Origin: an uncultured Prevotella sp.
GTDB lineage: Bacteria > Bacteroidota > Bacteroidia > Bacteroidales > Bacteroidaceae
DNA length: 53,024 nucleotides
Assembly: GCA_900550035.1 (NCBI GenBank)
Contig: URQS01000020.1
Span: 1-53,024, forward strand
Reading direction: 5' to 3'
Shown here: positions 26,087 to 34,788 of the stretch, one piece after another
Layout of the letters: every line of letters begins with the position of its first letter
Numbering within the stretch: position 1 is the stretch's first letter
Position numbers and translations under genes: made by a program
Notes under the pieces: model-generated
What the model saw: the letters and a program-made list of their open reading frames with translations, nothing else
The model's database searches: none
What the model was told of the DNA's origin: nothing

Positions 26087-27192
26087 ATGGATATGATAAA
26101 GTTTCTTGACTTAAAGGCGGTGACGGCAATGCATACCGACGAAATAAGTGCTGCCGTGCAACGTGTTGTGGATAGCGGATGGTATCTGCAAGGCAACGAG
26201 AACAAGGCGTTCGCCGAGGAGTATGCCCGTTATATCGGCACACGCTATTGTGTAGGTTGCGGCAACGGACTCGACCTCTTACGCTCATCTTGAGGGCTTA
26301 TAAGGAGATGGGCCGACTGCACGACGGCGATGAAGTGATAGTACCTGCCAACACCTATATAGCCACAATTCTTGCCATAACCGAGAACAATCTGACACCA
26401 GTGCTTGTAGAACCACGCATCGATACATTCCAGATTGACGACAGACAGATTGAACGTGCCATAACAAGTCGCACACGTGCCGTAATGATTGTCCATCTCT
26501 ACGGACAATGCGCATACACCGAACGTATTCACGAAATCTGCGATAGCCACAACCTGCTGCTCATCGAAGACAATGCCCAGGCTCACGGTTGCCAATACAA
26601 CGACCGTCTTACCGGCTCGTTGGGCAATGCCGCTGCCCACAGCTTCTATCCAGGCAAGAACCTTGGGGCACTTGGCGATGGCGGTGCCGTCACTACCGAC
26701 GACGAAGAGTTGGCCAATATGATTGGTGCATTGGGCAATTACGGATCTGAACGCAAGTACGTGTTCAAATATAAGGGCCGCAACAGCCGACTTGACGAGA
26801 TTCAAGCAGCCGTATTGCGGGTGAAACTGAAGTATCTCGATGCCGACAATGCGCTGCGCCGCAACATTGCCATGCAATACATTGAGCATATAGACAATCC
26901 CTTGCTTACTCTTCCCTCTACAGATTATTGCCATAGCAGCGTACACCACATATTCCCTGTGCTGTGCAGCGAGCGCGAACGCTTACAACAACACTTGCTC
27001 AATCAAGGCATACAGACAATGATACACTACCCCATTCCACCCCATCGCCAGCAATGCTATGCAGACATAGGCTTGCTGTCGTTGCCCATTACCGAGCGCA
27101 TACACAGCGAAGAGCTAAGCCTTCCGCTTAATCCTACGCTGCAACAAGAGGAAATAGAACGAATCATCGAAGCTGCCAACAGCTTCAAGTAG
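26087..27192 (+). pseudogene. DegT/DnrJ/EryC1 aminotransferase (FdtB-like) with a frameshift
   Basis: PLP-dependent sugar 3-aminotransferase that would act after FdtA. The N-terminal part reads from the ATG at 26087 (MIKFLDLKAVTAMHTDEI, SGWYLQGNENKAFAEEYARY, CVGCGNGLD). Near 26275 the frame breaks and a stop follows (26291). The rest continues in the +2 frame: TLILRAYKEMG, VPANTYIATILAIT, EDNAQAHG and SFYPGKNLGALGDGG with the PLP lysine. GLDALTL would be expected where GLDLLRSS is read, so loss of one base (about 26275) restores one 368-residue protein. Both parts look fully conserved. It is a recent mutation, a programmed event or an assembly error; the last is quite possible. Confidence 0.85.
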
Positions 27193-27239
27193 AGTTCTTG
27201 ACAACAGCTTCTGGACATGTTGCGTGTCTTGAAACAACC

Positions 27240-27256
27240 GTATCATGCCATGATAC
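27240..27256. other. 17-base palindrome
   Basis: GTATCATG C CATGATAC is perfect around one base. It lies 48 bases after the aminotransferase gene. It may be part of a transcript end or a protein site; no further support. Confidence 0.35.
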
Positions 27257-27299
27257 GAAGTTATTTTACGGCCGATTGCTTATAAAACAATACAAACTA

Positions 27300-27333
27300 T
27301 AGGAGGCTATGGCATTCCCGCCATAGCCTCCTA
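27300..27333. terminator. Bidirectional hairpin between convergent genes
   Basis: Arms 27300-27313 and 27320-27333 form a perfect 14-bp stem with a 6-base loop between the sugar cluster (plus) and a lipoprotein gene (minus). T tracts outside the stem are poor. Confidence 0.65.
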
Positions 27334-27353
27334 CTGTTTGGTTTACTGCAAAA

Positions 27354-28361
27354 TCAATATCTTGCACTGAATGTGCTTACGCTATATACATGGAAATTGA
27401 TGTCGTTTTCTTCATCCATATATTCGTTGTACATACGCATCTGCTTGCCGTCGAAGCGCACTGTCATGTCCATATAGTCGTCATCATCGTCAAAGTCGTC
27501 ATCGCCAAATTCGAACGGTTCGTAGCAGCGCAGTATGCCGTTTTGCTTGTCTCTCCATTCCCAGCGTCCTATTTCCACGTCGCCATCCTGATAGAAGCAC
27601 ATGAATGTGCCGCATGGCGAGAAGATAACGCGACGACAGTAATCATCATCGTCGAGGATGTCGTCCTCATCAAATCCCCACTGCTTGCCTTCCGGTGTGA
27701 TAGTGATATCTTGCTTCACTTTGAAGAAGTTGTCAAGCCATTGCTTGCCGTATCCGATATACACCTTGTCAGTGTAAAGCCATGCCTCCTGACTGTCCAT
27801 TCTCCATGAACGACACAACGGGCGAACAGCCTCATCGGTCTTATAATTGAAATCGACGTTTACTATAATCGTTATGTCAACGCCATTGCAGTTGGTATAT
27901 GTCACCGTTACAACTCCTACTACATCACCATTCTTATCAATCTTGATTTTGGTGCCGTTGCTCAATTTATATACACCATCCTTCTCATATGTGAATGTGC
28001 CATAAATATACAGACCGTTGTCAAAATCTACCGATCCGTTGATGTCGGTAGCACGTGTTGCCATGCGCGAGAACTTAGGTTTGTTGCCGGCATTGTTTTT
28101 AGTGATGAGGAAATGACCGTCGGCGAAGAGTTCGATTGATTTGAATTCGGGGGCAACAGCTCCATCGCCCCATTTCGTCACATCCATTTTAACGGCATCA
28201 TTGGCATACTGCTCATCATCGAAATTACCAAATGTAAACTTGGCTGATGGTCTGGCACTGTCGGGAATACGCATCTGACCGCCGTCATCGTCGTTACTAC
28301 AAGCCATAAAAGCAAACGAAGCAATAGCAATAATAAATGAATAAATAATGTTCTTTTTCAT
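27354..28361 (-). CDS. Surface lipoprotein of unknown function
   Basis: 335 residues. The signal MKKNIIYSFIIAIASFAFMAC gives Cys21 as lipid site, followed by SNDDDGG. Acidic residues right after the lipid Cys are the export signal for surface lipoproteins in Bacteroidetes, so it probably faces outside. The mature part is beta-rich with repeated DGxY turns and an acidic block near the C-terminus (GDDDFDDDDDYMDM). No family recognised. A -7 box TATCTTTG (complement of 28412-28419) lies 50 bases upstream. Confidence 0.8.
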   Translation of the reverse strand: MKKNIIYSFIIAIASFAFMACSNDDDGGQMRIPDSARPSAKFTFGNFDDEQYANDAVKMDVTKWGDGAVAPEFKSIELFADGHFLITKNNAGNKPKFSRMATRATDINGSVDFDNGLYIYGTFTYEKDGVYKLSNGTKIKIDKNGDVVGVVTVTYTNCNGVDITIIVNVDFNYKTDEAVRPLCRSWRMDSQEAWLYTDKVYIGYGKQWLDNFFKVKQDITITPEGKQWGFDEDDILDDDDYCRRVIFSPCGTFMCFYQDGDVEIGRWEWRDKQNGILRCYEPFEFGDDDFDDDDDYMDMTVRFDGKQMRMYNEYMDEENDINFHVYSVSTFSARY

Positions 28362-28540
28362 AATGTTTCGTTTTTAGTTGTTAATGTTTACGTTTAGTTA
28401 TCTTACTGTTGCAAAGATATACAATATACTCCAACCAAACAAGTGTTCCGAAATAGATTAATCTATAGGAATATCTAACGAACTCTAAAGATTGTCAAAA
28501 CTGCCGAGAACAACCGTATGACTACATAAATAAAGCAAAA

Positions 28541-28627
28541 AGGAACGGCGGACTCCCATCCGACGCACAGCAGAAAATCTATAGCTTATAATGCCAACTG
28601 TGCGTCGGACGGGAGTCCGCCGTTCCT
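28541..28627 (-). terminator. 30-bp inverted repeat, probable lut terminator
   Basis: Arms 28541-28570 and 28598-28627 are complementary except one G-U pair, with a 27-base loop. On the minus strand it runs into TTTTTGCTTT. It lies 25 bases after the lutC stop. The 28362-28652 gap otherwise holds the promoter of the lipoprotein gene. Confidence 0.7.
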
Positions 28628-28652
28628 ATATCAAACTGTATATACTGTTGCC

Positions 28653-29237
28653 CTATTCAGTTATCACAACCGTAACGCCACGTGCAGCCTGCGCTCCCAT
28701 GACGAGAGCCTGCTCAATGTCGGCTGTCTTCGACGGACCAGAGATGAACGTTCCGAGTCCTGTAGCAGGCATTTCGATGCGTGCGTAAGCCTCGTGCATA
28801 TTATTGACGATGCCGCTTTTGGGCAGCACAATTACGAGATACTCGCATATGAAGCACACCGCCTTCTGCTTCATCGACTGCGGAATCCACACACATCCGT
28901 TCTCAGCCACACCTATCTGACCGCTCACCACACCCACATCGGTGCCGTTAAGAGCCTGGGCGTCTGCCACGGTATCGGGATTTAGCGTTGCCATCTTTAC
29001 CTCCGGAAGATTGGAAGCCACAACCTTGGCATCGGGATAAGCCTTACGTATGATGTCGTCGAGACTGTCGCCCGTTGCTGCCTCAACCACATTGGCACCC
29101 ACAGCCTGGCTCATCTCTATGAACTGCGCTACCGTGTCGGCATAGGTTATGCCCTTCACTTCGTCGGCAGGCATATCGTATTGCTCGCGCGTATTGCTGC
29201 GGAGCTTCTGCAAAAGTTCTTCTTTATAATTACCCAT
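28653..29237 (-). CDS. lutC: Lactate utilization protein C
   Basis: 194 residues of the LUD domain family: KEELLQKLRSNTREQYDMP, GVVSGQIGVAENGCVW and YARIEMPATGLGTFISGPSKTADIEQ, the last block being very typical. Together with LutA and LutB it oxidises L-lactate. Last gene of the minus-strand lutABC operon, separated from lutB by a gap filled by 7-base repeats. Confidence 0.93.
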   Translation of the reverse strand: MGNYKEELLQKLRSNTREQYDMPADEVKGITYADTVAQFIEMSQAVGANVVEAATGDSLDDIIRKAYPDAKVVASNLPEVKMATLNPDTVADAQALNGTDVGVVSGQIGVAENGCVWIPQSMKQKAVCFICEYLVIVLPKSGIVNNMHEAYARIEMPATGLGTFISGPSKTADIEQALVMGAQAARGVTVVITE

Positions 29238-29243
29238 CAGAAT

Positions 29244-29292
29244 TCAACATTAATCATTAAACACTCAACATTTAACACTTAACATTCAACAC
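29244..29292. repeat. Array of seven 7-bp units between lutB and lutC
   Basis: Units TCAACAT, TAATCAT, TAAACAC, TCAACAT, TTAACAC, TTAACAT, TCAACAC are the reverse complement of the array at 26020-26082. It starts six bases upstream of the lutC ATG and reaches the lutB stop. Read on the transcribed strand, the unit is RTGTTRA, the same polarity relative to transcription as at 26020. Confidence 0.85.
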
Positions 29293-30662
29293 TAAACCTT
29301 ACCCTTCTTCCACATTTCTTGAAATGACTCCTTGGCAAACTCCGGCTTAGTATGTCCAACGCTCCAAGGATTCACTCCACGCACACGTGTGAGTTTGTCG
29401 GGCACGATATTAGCCAACGGAGCCAGACGCAGGGCGGCAGCATACAGATGCGGATGTTCAAACAATGCCTCCATACCCATCGACATGAACTTCTTCATAG
29501 GGTCGGCACGATGTAGCGAGTCGAGTTTCTGACGCCACAGATATATCTGCGAGCCAGGACCGACCTTCGACGGACACACATTGTCGCACGACAAGCACAG
29601 CGTACAAGCCGACACATTGTCGCTATAACAACTGGCATTGCGCAGCATACCAAGGTTCACGCCGATAGGTCCGGGAATGAAGTAAGTATACGAATAGCCA
29701 CCCGAACGGCGATAGACGGGACAAGTGTTCATGCACGATCCGCAGCGTATGCACTTCAGAGTCTCCCAATGTTCGTTGTCAGCGAGTATGTCGCTTCGAC
29801 CGTTGTCTACCAGAATCACGTGCATCTCGGCACCCGGTCGAGCCTGACGGAAGTGCGATGTGTATGCAGTAGTAGGCTGTCCGGTAGCCGAACGGCACAG
29901 CAGACGCTGGAAAACAGCAAGCGATTTGTAGTCGGGCACAATCTTCTCTATGCCCATAGCCACCAGATGCAGCTTAGGCATTGACGTAGACATGTCGGCA
30001 TTGCCCTCATTGGTGCACACCACGATGTCGCCCGACTCAGCCACACCGAAGTTGCAGCCCGTCATACCAGCCCCTGCCTCCATGAATTGGTTGCGCAGGT
30101 GCATGCGTGCGCAGCGTGTCAGATATGTAGGGTCGTAATTGCCAATCTGCTTGCTGATGCCTTTCTCTTCAAACATACGGCCCACTTCCTCACGTTTCAG
30201 GTGAATAGCCGGCATCACTATATGACTCGGCTTCTGATGAAGCAGTTGCAGAATGCGCTCGCCAAGGTCGGTTTCCACTACATCGATACCGTTCTGTTCG
30301 AGGAATGGATTCATGCCACACTCCTCAGTAAGCATCGACTTCGACTTCACCATCTTCTTCACGCCGTGCTTCTGAAGTATTTCGAGCACCGTATTGTTGA
30401 AGTCGTCTGCCGTACGTGCCCAGTGCACAATCACGCCACGGCTCTCCAGCTGACCGGCAAACTGCTCCAGATAGTCAGCCAGATGCGTTATGGTGTGACG
30501 TTTGATTTGGCTGGCATGTTCGCGTAGCTGTTCCCACTCGTCCAGTCCCTTAGCCATCTGGTCGCGCTTCTGTCGGAGCGCCCAGAACGTAGCGTCGTGC
30601 CACGTTGTCTTCTCTCTGTTTTCGTTGAAGCGGCGAGCCGCTTTGCTGTGTAGTGTACTCAT
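29292..30662 (-). CDS. lutB: Lactate utilization protein B (iron-sulfur)
   Basis: 456 residues. The N-terminal LUD domain is followed by two 4Fe-4S motifs, CIRCGSCMNTCP and CTLCLSCDNVCP. CNFGVAESGDIVVCTNEGNA is a conserved LutB block. It links lactate oxidation to electron carriers. It overlaps lutA by 4 bases (ATGA), showing tight coupling. Confidence 0.95.
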   Translation of the reverse strand: MSTLHSKAARRFNENREKTTWHDATFWALRQKRDQMAKGLDEWEQLREHASQIKRHTITHLADYLEQFAGQLESRGVIVHWARTADDFNNTVLEILQKHGVKKMVKSKSMLTEECGMNPFLEQNGIDVVETDLGERILQLLHQKPSHIVMPAIHLKREEVGRMFEEKGISKQIGNYDPTYLTRCARMHLRNQFMEAGAGMTGCNFGVAESGDIVVCTNEGNADMSTSMPKLHLVAMGIEKIVPDYKSLAVFQRLLCRSATGQPTTAYTSHFRQARPGAEMHVILVDNGRSDILADNEHWETLKCIRCGSCMNTCPVYRRSGGYSYTYFIPGPIGVNLGMLRNASCYSDNVSACTLCLSCDNVCPSKVGPGSQIYLWRQKLDSLHRADPMKKFMSMGMEALFEHPHLYAAALRLAPLANIVPDKLTRVRGVNPWSVGHTKPEFAKESFQEMWKKGKV

Positions 30663-31396
30663 AGTCCTGCTGCCAATATCTGTACTACATGAATGAATTT
30701 AATAGGCTTGTTCTCCTTGCGTGCTATGCCCTGCATGTGCATCAGGCACGACGAGTCTGGCCCCGTGATGTATTCGGCTCCGGTAGCCATATGTCGTGCT
30801 ATCTTGTCCTCGCCCATTCGTGTCGACACGTCAGGTTCCTCCACCGAGAACATACCGCCAAATCCGCAGCACTCGTCCTTGCGTTCGGGTTCGCGTATGG
30901 TGATGCTGTCTACCATACGCAGAAGGTCGATAATCTTGTTGAACTGCGGCACGTTGCGTTCTGACGGCGACGAGAGTCCAAGCTCGCGCACTCCATGACA
31001 TGAATTGTGCACACTCACCACATGAGGAAAGCTCGCCTTCAAGCTGGTGGGCTTCACTACGTCGTGAATGAACTCCACTACGTCCATAATCTTCTTCGAT
31101 GTGATACACTCATGATGTCCCTTAGCCAATCGTGGATGATACAACTTGACGAATGCAGCACACGACGCCGATGGAGCCACGACATAATCAAATTCGGCGA
31201 ACTTCTCGTCGAAACTGTCGGCTATCTTGCCTGCCATCTTCTCAAATCCTGCATTGGCCATAGGCTGTCCACAACAAGTCTGGTCAAGGGGGTAGGCTAC
31301 GTCAAGACCAAGACTCTTCAGGAGCTTGTATGTGGCGACACCTACCTCGGGATAGAGTGCGTCTACGTAGCAGGGAATAAACAATCCTATTTTCAT
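30659..31396 (-). CDS. lutA: Lactate utilization protein A (CCG-type oxidoreductase)
   Basis: 245 residues with two cysteine-rich CCG segments: DQTCCGQPMANAG (about 39-51) and ECCGFGGMFSVEEPD in the second half. These bind 4Fe-4S-type clusters. First gene of lutABC. Confidence 0.95.
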   Translation of the reverse strand: MKIGLFIPCYVDALYPEVGVATYKLLKSLGLDVAYPLDQTCCGQPMANAGFEKMAGKIADSFDEKFAEFDYVVAPSASCAAFVKLYHPRLAKGHHECITSKKIMDVVEFIHDVVKPTSLKASFPHVVSVHNSCHGVRELGLSSPSERNVPQFNKIIDLLRMVDSITIREPERKDECCGFGGMFSVEEPDVSTRMGEDKIARHMATGAEYITGPDSSCLMHMQGIARKENKPIKFIHVVQILAAGL

Positions 31397-31447
31397 AATG
31401 TTAAAAAAGTCATCCGCTTATTTAGAATACTATCAATTAAAACGGTA

Positions 31448-31477
31448 CAAAAGTAATAAAAATCATATAAAATCAAA
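31448..31477 (-). promoter_or_regulatory. lutABC promoter
   Basis: On the minus strand, TTTG (complement of 31474-31477), 18 bases, TACTTTTG (complement of 31448-31455). The -7 box is exact, spacing a little short. About 50 bases remain to the lutA ATG. Confidence 0.6.
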
Positions 31478-31606
31478 ATGTCATATTTAAGCATTTTTTT
31501 AGATTTAAATTATTTAACGTTGCACATTTATGTGTTTTTTCTCGATTTTTCATGCAATATAATCAACATCATTGCATTATAAGTATAGAGAACAGACAAT
31601 AAACAC

Positions 31607-32191
31607 ATGAAATTGATGTATAATAAACTGAATATAACAATATTGTTGACTGCCATACTGACTGCCATATCGCTGACTTCGTGCGGTGTCGACGAATCTT
31701 CACCCAATCAATTCGACGTGAGCTTCAACGCACAGTCGGGCACAGCATACAATGGCAAATGGGACTTCAACGGCAAGACTATCGACAAAGTGCAAATGAG
31801 CGCTCAGAGCAAAACCTTTGTGTTCGGCACCATACCCGCCATACAGATTGCAGAGACGATATTCGCCGGACATAGTATTGACGGCGTATCGATGGGTATA
31901 CAAAACGTAATGTATGAAGCAGTGCGCCAATCTGACGGCACCAACGTCTACTCCATCAAGCCATCGATGTGGCAGTTTGAAGCTTTGGTCGACGGCAAAC
32001 GACACAACATACGACTAATGTTGGGAAAGACCAGCGCCTCAACCGACAGTCAGTCGTGGGGCAAATACGCACCCAAAAGCCGCGTGCTGACCGTGTTTCT
32101 GCACTTTACAGCCTACACTATTGACAATGGCGACCCACAACCCCTGCAAATGAAATTGACTTACACCGGCACCCCCATAACCGACTGTTGA
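31607..32191 (+). CDS. Lipoprotein upstream of a sigma/anti-sigma pair
   Basis: 194 residues. Signal ends ISLTSC (Cys26 lipid site), followed by GVDESS. The mature part is beta-rich (NGKWDFNGKTIDKVQM, FEALVDGKRHNIRLML). No family recognised with certainty. Its stop lies 4 bases before the sigma factor start, so it belongs to the same operon and may be the envelope partner or signal of that system. Confidence 0.8.
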   Translation: MKLMYNKLNITILLTAILTAISLTSCGVDESSPNQFDVSFNAQSGTAYNGKWDFNGKTIDKVQMSAQSKTFVFGTIPAIQIAETIFAGHSIDGVSMGIQNVMYEAVRQSDGTNVYSIKPSMWQFEALVDGKRHNIRLMLGKTSASTDSQSWGKYAPKSRVLTVFLHFTAYTIDNGDPQPLQMKLTYTGTPITDC

Positions 32192-32195
32192 TACT

Positions 32196-32738
32196 TTGAA
32201 ACCAGAAGAGCGCCTTGTGCGCGACATAAAAAACGGTGACCGTGCTGCTATGCGACGGCTCTACGACCTGTATTCGGGATATGTCATGGCTGTTGTCATG
32301 CGATATGTTCCGGACAGGGACGACGTGCCCGACGTTGTGCAGGATGCCTTCATCAGGATATTCACGTCGATAGGGCAATACGAATATCGTGGCGAAGGAA
32401 CACTCAAGATGTGGCTGTCGAGGGTTACAGCCAATGAGGCTCTCGGTTTTCTGCGTCGCAAGGGCAACATAACATTCACCGACAACATTCCCGACGAACC
32501 CATCGACGACGAACCGGACATCAGCCAAATCTCCAACGAGGCGCTTTCCGAAATGATAGCATCACTGCCCGAGGGCTATCGAGTGGTGCTCAACCTATAT
32601 GTTTTCGGACAGATGAGCCATAAAGAGATTGCCGACGAACTGGGCATCACACCCAGCACATCGGCATCGCAATTTTATCACGCCAAAAAGATGTTGGCAA
32701 ACAAGATTAAAGAATACAACAAAAGAAACGCAATATGA
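32196..32738 (+). CDS. ECF sigma factor with TTG start
   Basis: 180 residues. Region 2: NGDRAAMRRLYDLYSGYVMA with DVVQDAFIRIF. Region 4: LPEGYRVVLNLYVFGQMSHK followed by EIADELGITPSTSASQFYHA. The TTG at 32196 is taken as start because it keeps the whole region 2 and lies 4 bases after the previous stop; the next ATG would remove part of it. The 3' end overlaps the anti-sigma gene by 4 bases. The pairing with a dual-membrane anti-sigma protein fits the Das sigma factors described with Dma proteins in Bacteroides thetaiotaomicron. Confidence 0.9.
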   Translation: MKPEERLVRDIKNGDRAAMRRLYDLYSGYVMAVVMRYVPDRDDVPDVVQDAFIRIFTSIGQYEYRGEGTLKMWLSRVTANEALGFLRRKGNITFTDNIPDEPIDDEPDISQISNEALSEMIASLPEGYRVVLNLYVFGQMSHKEIADELGITPSTSASQFYHAKKMLANKIKEYNKRNAI

Positions 32739-33997
32739 AACAAAACGATTGGACCAGCAAGCTGCACGAACGTCTCGCCGACCAGGAGGCTACTGTGCCC
32801 GACGGATTGTGGGACAAGATAGCTACACGACTTGACGACACCAACGCCGCCGCACCTGCACCTAACTTCAACACAACTGCACGCCCAAAGACCGCACGTA
32901 TCATAGCACTGACATTGTCGGCTGCGGCATCAGTGGCTGTAATAGTGATGGTGGCACTGCGACTTAATGACGACACCATAAATAATGTGGCACAAATATA
33001 CGACCGCCCTGCCGCATCATTGCGCAATGGCACTCCGTCGACTATCATCAACAATGCCCAGCCGCTCTTGGCTCGCCTCACATCTGCTTCACCTACAAAG
33101 GTGACAGCTCATATATCGGATGAGATGGTCATCATGACAGAAGCTGCACCATTAGCCGAAGACACAGCATATCGCAGCGTATGCGAGACTCCACCTAACG
33201 ATTTGCAGACAAGAACAGCCCCTGACGAGAGCAAGTCTATGACAAGCAAAAGTCAAGAAAGTGCCAATACAAGAAAACGCTCCAACCGCACTTCGACAAC
33301 ACAATACACCCAGACATGGCAGACGGGACGCACTGCGCAGCAAAGCAAATGGAACATCGGCATGCACGCCGAGGGCATTACTACCAACAGCCGTTACACC
33401 CAACGCCCTATGCTTATGGCTACACGCGAGGCAGACTTTCTGACATCGGGAAATCCCAACAAAGTACAGTCGGTGCTGACAAACCATCCATTGCAACTTA
33501 CCGACTACTCACAGACCAAACACCACTACCATCCCATGTCGTTCGGACTGTCTGTAGGCTACAATCTAACGCCTCGCCTCACCATGACTACGGGTATGGT
33601 CTATACCTACGCATCGTCCGACTTCACCAGTTCGGCAGCCGGTGATGACATTGTTGAGACTCAGCGCCTGCACTACATCGGCATTCCACTCAACGTGAAA
33701 TACAAGGTTTGGGGCAACAGTGCTGTACAGACTTACGCCACAGCTGGTGGACAAGCCGACATTAATGTATCGGCTAAGATACAGACAGGCGACATCACCA
33801 AGGACACTGATAAAGACCACATACAATTCTCTATAGGCGGTGCTGTAGGCGTGCAATACAACGTCATCCCCCATTTGGGTCTGTACGCCGAACCTGGCGT
33901 GCGCTACTATATCGACAACAAGAGTGACACAGAGACTATTTTCAAGGAAAAGAAACTCAATTTCAACCTACAGTTAGGCGTAAGAATGGAATTGTAA
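32735..33997 (+). CDS. Anti-sigma factor fused to an outer-membrane beta-barrel (Dma-like)
   Basis: 420 residues in four parts. Residues 1-52 are cytoplasmic with an anti-sigma-like helix (WTSKLHERLADQEATVP, LWDKIATRL). Residues about 54-76 are a transmembrane helix (ARIIALTLSAAASVAVIVMV). Residues about 77-200 are a Ser/Thr/Gln-rich, likely unstructured periplasmic linker. Residues about 203-420 are an eight-stranded-type outer-membrane barrel (PorT/OMP_b-brl-like): KWNIGMHAEG, MSFGLSVGYNLTPRLTMTTG, LHYIGIPLNVKYKVW, GLYAEPGVRYYI and final LQLGVRMEL. Thus the chain should cross inner and outer membranes, the design of Dma anti-sigma factors. It is coupled by 4 bases to the sigma gene. The barrel assignment is by pattern. 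Confidence 0.85.
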   Translation: MKQNDWTSKLHERLADQEATVPDGLWDKIATRLDDTNAAAPAPNFNTTARPKTARIIALTLSAAASVAVIVMVALRLNDDTINNVAQIYDRPAASLRNGTPSTIINNAQPLLARLTSASPTKVTAHISDEMVIMTEAAPLAEDTAYRSVCETPPNDLQTRTAPDESKSMTSKSQESANTRKRSNRTSTTQYTQTWQTGRTAQQSKWNIGMHAEGITTNSRYTQRPMLMATREADFLTSGNPNKVQSVLTNHPLQLTDYSQTKHHYHPMSFGLSVGYNLTPRLTMTTGMVYTYASSDFTSSAAGDDIVETQRLHYIGIPLNVKYKVWGNSAVQTYATAGGQADINVSAKIQTGDITKDTDKDHIQFSIGGAVGVQYNVIPHLGLYAEPGVRYYIDNKSDTETIFKEKKLNFNLQLGVRMEL

Positions 33998-34005
33998 GAC
34001 AATAC

Positions 34006-34038
34006 AAAAAGGACAACGCATTATTCGTTGTCCTTTTT
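34006..34038. terminator. Bidirectional terminator between convergent operons
   Basis: Arms 34006-34018 and 34026-34038 form a perfect 13-bp stem with A run on one side and T run on the other. The stop codon of the minus-strand gene lies in the loop. Confidence 0.85.
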
Positions 34039-34239
34039 CTTGTCTTTACGCATATATCGCAAATTCAATGCTCCCATGAGCATGCCGAAGAATACACTCT
34101 CCACTATGAGGCTGACGATGCTTTGGTCGCGTCCCCATCCGAAGAGCAGACTTGCCACGATACATATTACAAAGTAAATCACAGTGAAGCCGACCGACAG
34201 CGCCAGCCATTCCATTATCTTGTCTTTTGTTATCTTCAT
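34021..34239 (-). CDS. Small membrane protein, two helices
   Basis: 72 residues from the ATG at 34239; the upstream ATG is within a 7-base repeat array and is not chosen. Two hydrophobic segments (LALSVGFTVIYFVICIVASL and VSLIVESVFFGMLMGALN) are followed by a lysine-rich tail RYMRKDKKKDNE, which should be cytoplasmic. Family not recognised. Last gene of a four-gene minus-strand operon. Confidence 0.7.
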   Translation of the reverse strand: MKITKDKIMEWLALSVGFTVIYFVICIVASLLFGWGRDQSIVSLIVESVFFGMLMGALNLRYMRKDKKKDNE

Positions 34240-34243
34240 ACAC

Positions 34244-34299
34244 TTAACATTCAACACTCAACATTCAACACTCAACATTCCACATTCAACACTCAACAC
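34244..34299. repeat. Array of eight 7-bp units between two operon genes
   Basis: TTAACAT, TCAACAC, TCAACAT, TCAACAC, TCAACAT, TCCACAT, TCAACAC, TCAACAC. It lies between the ATG of the small membrane protein gene and the stop of the phosphodiesterase gene, filling the gap, with the same orientation relative to transcription as the other arrays. Confidence 0.9.
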
Positions 34300-34788
34300 T
34301 TATCCCAGCGTCACCACCTCGCAATCCTTCATCTGTGCACCGTCGATGGTTAGCCTGACGATTGTGCGCTCCTTCTGCCAACCCTGACGTCCGGCAGCAC
34401 CGGGATTGATATGGAGCAGACGCAGGGTGCGGTCGTACTTGATGCGCAGAATGTGCGAATGGCCGCTGATGAAGAGCTGGGGCGGACGCTCCATAAGTTC
34501 ACGGCGTATGCTGGAGTCGTATCTACCAGGATAACCGCCTATGTGCTTCATCAGCACCTCAACCTCCTCACACTTGAAGCGCAACACTTCGGGAAACATG
34601 CGTCTCAGTTCGGCACCGTCGCCATTGCCGTACACGGCACGTAGAGGGCGTATGGCAGCCAACTGCTCTGCCATTTCGGTAGAACAGAAGTCGCCACAAT
34701 GCCATATCTCGTCGCACGGCTCAAGATACTTGCGATAGCGTTCGTCCCAATACGAGTGGGTGTCGCTGATTATTCCTATACGTTTCAT
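34300..34788 (-). CDS. YfcE/MJ0936-type metallophosphoesterase
   Basis: 162 residues. Metal motifs: GIISDTH (5-11), HCGD, GNGD (usually GNCD) and GHSH, then NPGAAGRQGW. Family members hydrolyse phosphodiesters in vitro; the natural substrate is not known. It overlaps the kinase-like gene upstream by 4 bases. Confidence 0.9.
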   Translation of the reverse strand: MKRIGIISDTHSYWDERYRKYLEPCDEIWHCGDFCSTEMAEQLAAIRPLRAVYGNGDGAELRRMFPEVLRFKCEEVEVLMKHIGGYPGRYDSSIRRELMERPPQLFISGHSHILRIKYDRTLRLLHINPGAAGRQGWQKERTIVRLTIDGAQMKDCEVVTLG

